The notes under the pieces are model-generated. The model made no database searches and was not told the origin of the DNA. It was given only the letters and a program-made list of their open reading frames with translations. A stretch of DNA of 64,000 bases from Erythroxylum novogranatense (Eukaryota; Streptophyta; Magnoliopsida; Malpighiales; Erythroxylaceae): contig CM057233.1 in assembly GCA_029891385.1 (NCBI GenBank), forward strand, positions 36,687,540 through 36,751,539, written 5' to 3'. This document shows, one piece after another, positions 59,201 through 64,000 of this stretch. Made by a program: the position numbers and the translations under genes. Numbering within the stretch: position 1 is the first letter of the stretch; every line of letters starts with the position of its first letter.

Positions 59201-59318
59201 ATACAATTATTTGTATATGTCAAAATTCATATGCACATATCAGCGAATACTCAATTATGCAAAGCATACGATGTACTAGAATTCCTTAATTTTCTAACCC
59301 CTAACATGAGGTGCTACA
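56205..59318 (-). repeat. right (5') LTR of the chromovirus, full length
   Basis: 3114 bp, TGTGACACCC ... GTGCTACA on the plus strand. It contains a 34-bp tandem duplication (56873-56906 and 56907-56940, core GGAAAGACCGAAGTCT) and several copies of the degenerate 78-bp module (for example 57684-57760, 57926-58000, 58425-58498). Only this copy retains the segment lost from the left LTR. Confidence 0.9.
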
Positions 59319-59676
59319 ACATTCATCTCATAACACAACAAAATTTACGTAAGACACATGCATATTATTCATGTATATAGCAATGGAAGCATAACCGAGA
59401 CATACCTGCAGCCATTACTCCACCAATGTCCAACAACGTTTTTTAATTTTGAATCTTCTATCCTTTTTATTTTGCACGTTGTGATGGTGTCTATATTGTA
59501 TATGTGAGGATAGGGACTCAAAACCAATTTTATAAAAACGTTTCATCACCTCAGCCCATCACAGAGGATGAAACTTGGAAGCATGGGCGTTAATGTGTGT
59601 GTGATGAAGGATTAATGCATTAAATGAACCATAATCTCAGCATTAGGAAGAGTAGGTAGATTTAAAAAATCTTACA
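59319..59676 (-). repeat. right (5') LTR of the copia element, outer fragment
   Basis: Carries the remaining 355 or so bases of the LTR whose first bases are at 49496-49513, from TTCATCTCATAACACAAC to AAAAAATCTTACA. Followed by the AACAA target duplication at 59677-59681. Confidence 0.92.
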
Positions 59677-60076
59677 AACAAGAATAGCTTCAAGCAAAAA
59701 GTGATTAGAGAATTTATTATAGAAAAGGAAATAATTACAAAACTAATTGGAAGAAGAGTCTGAGGAACTGAGTTGAAAATCAAAGGTTGTGACAAAATTT
59801 TTGTAAGATTTTGAGATCAGGCGACACTTTCTTTAGGGGTGAATTATTGAAAAGGAGCACCAATTTTGGTTTTACTTCTTGGTTCTCCTTTATCCTGCAA
59901 AATAGAAAGTGAGTGAATATTGCTATGGCAAATATTCTTAGGTTAATGGAAGGGATTCCCATTTTTGGTTGAATGAATTTTTTTTAATCCAAATCATGGG
60001 TCCCACTATCCACCTTTTGATAGTTCGTTTGAAGTCTTAACTGGTACCTATTGTACCATCTTTACCTCCGTTGTTG
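59677..60076. other. unassigned flanking sequence
   Basis: Right-hand continuation of the DNA interrupted at 36722. Mixed composition, no ORF above 60 residues, no repeat recognised. Confidence 0.6.
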
Positions 60077-60086
60077 TAGTAATTTG

Positions 60087-60232
60087 CAAATGAAATCACC
60101 TATGCCACTTGTGCTATTCCAACTTTATTCTAGTCCATCTCATCCACACATTTACGTGGGTCCACATAAATGTGTAGATGAGATGGACTGAAATAGAGTT
60201 GGAACAACACAAGTAGCACAGGTGATCACATC
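60087..60232. mobile_element. foldback MITE (146 bp)
   Basis: The element is almost wholly palindromic. The arms run 60094-60155 and about 60165-60228; the inner 23 bases of each arm differ by one base, and the loop is CGTGGGTCC. TAGTAATTTG flanks it on both sides (60077-60086 and 60233-60242), a 9-10-bp duplication typical of Mutator-type MITEs. It has no coding capacity. Confidence 0.85.
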
Positions 60233-60301
60233 TAGTAATTTGTGCTTTCTTCTTTCTTTATTGTTACTGTTGGAGATGAAGGGTCACGTTGAGGTGCTTC
60301 T

Positions 60302-63300
60302 TGTAACATCCCACCCCCGACAGGAAGGGTAAAATAGTAAATTGGCTAGGGGTAAGAGTGATTAGGACTGCTTTGACATTATTATGCATACTGGTATTGG
60401 TCAAACAATGAAATTGTGCACATGCAATAACTGTACATGCATTCATGATTATTTCCCGGTATTGGGCCTAAATGGGATTTTATTATGATTAATGTGAAAA
60501 TTGTATTTAAAAAAATTTATTGGACTGCGTTTTTGTGTGTTTTACATTTTACGGGAATTATAGGAATTTTTTTGAAATTTTCAGGAGAAAATTTTCGAAC
60601 CGAAAAAAAATCGCCAAGTGACGAACCGGTTGAAATTCGGTATCAAAAATTTCTGTCGAATGGTACTGGAATATTGGGTACATTATTTCGGGATTGAAAT
60701 TGGAACCATTGGAATTGAATGGGTCAAAGATTAATTTCATTAGGGTTTAATTTTATTAAAAGTTTGTCTTTATTCCTATTTTGTCTTTTTCTTCTTTACC
60801 ATGGACTAGTGTCAAATTGACACATATCACTCTCATTTAATAGGTTCTAGAGTTCTCGTTGGTTCCTTAGTGAAGGAATAAAAAGACACTTTTGCTTGCT
60901 TATTTCTTGATCCATCCGAAATCCCTTCTCCTTCTTCCTCTTCCTTGCTTTTCTTCACATATTTTAGCTTCAAGTGTTGCTCTCCTTCAACCTTAAGATC
61001 ACATGCATACAAGTTTAAGCTTCCTACCTTCTTATCATGGTGGTTGTCGTGCATGGTGTGGAGGAATAGAGACGTTAGTGCAATAAGTTGAAAGATTGAA
61101 GAGTTGAAAACTTGATTAGGTAAGTTTTTGTTTTAAGCTTTCATTTATGCATTTAATGAATAAATTGGTTGCTAGATGCATTCATTTGGAGTTATGGTGC
61201 ATTAAATATGACTTATGATGCATGAATTTCATGAAACCTATGGCTTGATTATTTGGGTATAAATGTATGTTGTGTGAGGGTAAGTGAATGATCATGGTTT
61301 AGATTGGTTTTAGCTTGATTTTGGATTGAATATTGATGACTAATCTTGCATGAAAATTAAGGGGTTGGTGCTGCCAAATTGTGGTAGGTATTCCTAGAGA
61401 ATGTATGAATGATATAGGGACTGATTGTGTGTCCAATTGGGATGCTTATGGTAGTAGAATTTGAATTGGCATGATAGGAAGTGTATTTGAGTAGTAAAGC
61501 TGGAAATTGGTTTTTGACCTACTGTACTGTTTTGAGCATAACTCATTGTGTGGTTGTGAAAATGAGGTGCGGTTTGTGCCGAATGAAACTTTAGTTGATT
61601 GGCTACAATTTTGTATGAAATAGGTGTTGTCTAATTGTAGCTCTAAGAGGTTGAATTTTGGCTTGGAAAATCAGAGATATGGGCTGTGTGAACAGTACCC
61701 AGATTGATGACCTAATTGTTTTGTTGATTTTTCTAGATTAATCTAGAAGGAATTGGTAAAAATGGTCTTCATGGAAGTTGAAGCCTATATTGTTAGCTTT
61801 CCATTTCCACTGATTTTGCAATTTTTCGATATGTACGTTGGGAGTTATGAACTGTTAACTAATGACTGACTATGTGCATTATGTTGGAACCTAGCCATAA
61901 GTGTAGGTTTTGTGAGTATTCTGATTGGAAGCAAATTTAGAGATTTCTGTGATTTTAAGTGGCACAAATGATCTTCTGAAAAGTTGTAGAGGAAGCAATT
62001 ATCTTGAAAATGAGATATAGCATGTTAATTTTGGATAACAGAATTGGGACTTATGAATTTTCAAAGATTGGACTGAAGTTAGGTCATTGACTAGTGATCA
62101 GGGCAGAAACTTGCATGACAGTTTTGAGCTTGTTAATTATGGAATTGGATTCTGAGTCCTTCATGAAAATTGAAGTATGAGATCTTATCTTTCTATTGAT
62201 ATAAGGTAGTGATTTTTTTGACTTGTGTACACGGAGTTATGCTTGATATAACATTACTGTCCAGATTGGGTGATTTCTGGGGCAGCATCATTGATTGAAT
62301 TATTTGACCTAGCTAACAATTGAATTTGATTTTGGGTTGTTCATGAAAGTTTTTTATAACATTGGGATATTTCTGAGCATATTTATTGTGTAATTTTTGA
62401 CTAAGGAACTAGAAAGTTACTGATTTTATAAACTGTTGCACTGTTTTGACAAATGTTACACTGTTTTGAGAGGCATTGTGAGGACAGTAACTTTGATTGC
62501 ATTTTTGACACCCTTAGAGGTGAAATTGGCTTTTGTGTCCTTATGAAACTTGTAGAGCTCTCTTTTCTCTATAAAATAGATACCAAGTTTGTCCAATTTG
62601 GAGTCCGAAGTAGGGAGTTATGCCCTGTGTAAGTTGGGATGTCGGAGGACGTTGTTTCAGATCTGCTATTGTATAGCATAAGTCGACTTGCACCCCATAT
62701 AAGTCATTAGTACATACATGATAGTATAAGTCGACTTGCATCCTCGACAAGTCGATCAGATCATATATTTTCCTTCTTTGTTCATAACTTTTCCGTCCGA
62801 CATCCGATTGACCTGATTCTTGAGGCATCGGATTCGTGAGACATTGAATTTCATTTCATGGGAAATTGGGAATTTTTGGACGGAAAATTGACGGGTGTCC
62901 AGAAAATGGGTATTTCATCACTGTTTTATTTAATTGGGGACCTAAAGAGGTCCAAATTGAGCGCCGTCAGCGCCATTAGATTTCTAATTTTTTTAAAGAC
63001 GGATTATATGATGGAAAATATTGGATTAAGGCCGGAAATATCATGAACATGCATTGTGCACCTTCTAAGTGTTACATGTGCATTTTGAAATAGTTCTGAT
63101 TGAACAATTGATAATGTTTATATATTGTCACTGTTATAGAGTCACACTTGGAGCATCGGTCCACCGACGTCACTGAGACTTCCAGATTTTGGCTCGGAAG
63201 TACAGGTGAGTAACCTAAGTGGTTTACTCAATTATTATATGTCTACTGTGGGGAATAACGGTGGGATTAGAGCTGTGTTTGTTATGTCTGAATTCCGGAT

Positions 63301-64000
63301 GGAGGGTCCGATGAATTGGGAGAATTGACATAGAAGTGTATCTGGTTGTAATTCTGTGAACTGAATTGACTCTACTGTGTGAACGTGTGAGACATAAATG
63401 GCTTGTCATTCATATCGCCATCGCTTCCTTGTGATATCTTGTGATACCGTGATTCATTACTTGAGTGTTCTCGGATGTGCTCATTGTGTATTGTTTGCTA
63501 CATCGCATCGTATTCTACCGGGGCACGATCGCTTTGTATCGATCGTTAATTGGGCATATGCATTGCATACATCAATGCATAAACTGATAATAACAATAGT
63601 TGTGACCAGAGTTGCTACTGCTACTGATACTGATACTGAAAAAGAGCCTCGAGCTCGAAGGGAGTCCTACTCCCTAGACGCCAAGCGTCCATTGAACACT
63701 GTTTACTGATTAAGCGCTCGGTCACAACATGGCAATAAACTGGAAAGTGTCACATGTGCATTGCATACATACTGGACTGAATAACTCAATGCCTTTTGAT
63801 GTATATAATGATATGATATCGCGACTTAGTCTTACTTGTGATCAGATTCTTCATCACAAATGTTTGTATGATGATGAATTGGATGAACCATCGATGATGG
63901 TTCCTCACCGAGTTAGCAAAACTCACCAAAATTTTGCATCTATTTTTCAGGTCTTGAAGAATACCCGTTTGACACGGAGTATGTCTCTTGTAGGCAAGTG
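60302..64000 (+). repeat. long LTR of another gypsy element, cut by the window end
   Basis: Starts TGTAACATCCCACCCCCGAC, the same opening as the chromovirus LTR read on its own strand (TGTAACATCC). It runs at least 3.7 kb without ORFs or a primer site. It has degenerate 78-bp modules (61771-61849, 62162-62235, 62545-62622), a repeat ATAAGTCGACTTGCAYCC at 62678-62695 and 62726-62743, and a GGGAGTCCTACTCCC palindrome at 63660-63674. The right end and any partner LTR are outside the window, so a solo LTR is possible. Confidence 0.75.

Larger units (their letters stand above)
49514..59318 (-). mobile_element. Ty3/gypsy chromovirus (Tekay-like) inserted in the copia LTR
   Basis: LTRs 49514-51094 and 56205-59318 share TGTGACACCC starts (plus strand), a common 700-bp block and a common last 880 bp. 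The left one lacks about 1.5 kb. Internal order read right to left is primer site, gag with zinc knuckle, protease, RT, RNase H, integrase and chromodomain, then purine tract. A chromodomain after the integrase defines chromoviruses; the match to Tekay is from memory. Flanks are GCGTA and ACATT, which agree only as RCRT, so the target duplication is doubtful or mutated. Many stops make it inactive. Confidence 0.9.
36723..59676 (-). mobile_element. Ty1/copia retrotransposon with two nested insertions
   Basis: Left LTR 36723-37093; right LTR split into 49496-49513 and 59319-59676. AACAA occurs immediately outside both ends (36718-36722 and 59677-59681), a perfect 5-bp target duplication. Read right to left the order is LTR, primer site, leader, gag, protease, integrase, RT, RNase H, purine tract, LTR. 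A PIF/Harbinger element (39555-46298) splits the integrase region and a chromovirus (49514-59318) splits the right LTR. Without both insertions it is about 6.4 kb. Stops, frameshifts and a changed integrase residue show it is dead. Confidence 0.93.

Overview
This window is plant nuclear DNA, almost certainly from a eudicot. The evidence is a spliced host gene with GT-AG introns, Ty1/copia and Ty3/gypsy retrotransposons with plant-type primer sites (initiator tRNA-Met), a Tat-lineage element with a second RNase H and an antisense gene, a PIF/Harbinger DNA transposon and two MITEs. No prokaryotic features are present. Species cannot be told from the sequence. Apart from one partial host gene (3128-5794) and four short unassigned stretches, the window is nested mobile DNA.

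Layout. (1) 1-2273: 3' part of a plus-strand Ty1/copia element (Tork-like) with its 3' LTR at 2012-2273, followed by a second, older copia relic with an LTR remnant (about 2380-3000). (2) 3128-5794: the last six coding exons of a conserved plant protein, with intact splice phases and no internal stops; its 5' part is not recognisable in the window. (3) 6620-36190: a Tat-lineage Ty3/gypsy element (LTRs 6620-7045 and 35761-36190) with gag, protease, RT, two RNase H domains, integrase, a 75-bp tandem array and an antisense gene. The element is broken by stops and frameshifts. (4) 9200-27999, inserted between its protease and RT: a minus-strand array of a non-coding giant-LTR retrotransposon, arranged LTR-int-LTR-int-LTR-int-LTR (four LTRs of about 4.15 kb and three internal regions of about 0.73 kb), with a single flanking TSD (TCAGC/TCAGT).

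(5) 36723-59676: a minus-strand Ty1/copia element with a perfect AACAA target duplication. A 6.7-kb PIF/Harbinger transposon (39555-46298, TTA duplication) splits its integrase region. A chromovirus (Tekay-like, 49514-59318, minus strand, with a chromodomain) splits its right LTR. The chromovirus carries a 357-bp MITE (55665-56021). (6) 60087-60232: a foldback MITE with a 10-bp duplication. (7) 60302-64000: start of another long chromovirus-type LTR, cut by the window end.

The points most worth a second look are the tandem giant-LTR array, whose two inner LTRs share alleles that the two outer LTRs lack; a third ORF in the Harbinger element, with an RNase H1-type hybrid-binding domain and a C-terminal membrane segment; a degenerate module of about 78 bp repeated in both orientations inside the LTRs of three different elements; and an antisense gene in the Tat element with a TATA-like box and a phase-matched candidate intron. 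No intact, plainly autonomous element was found.
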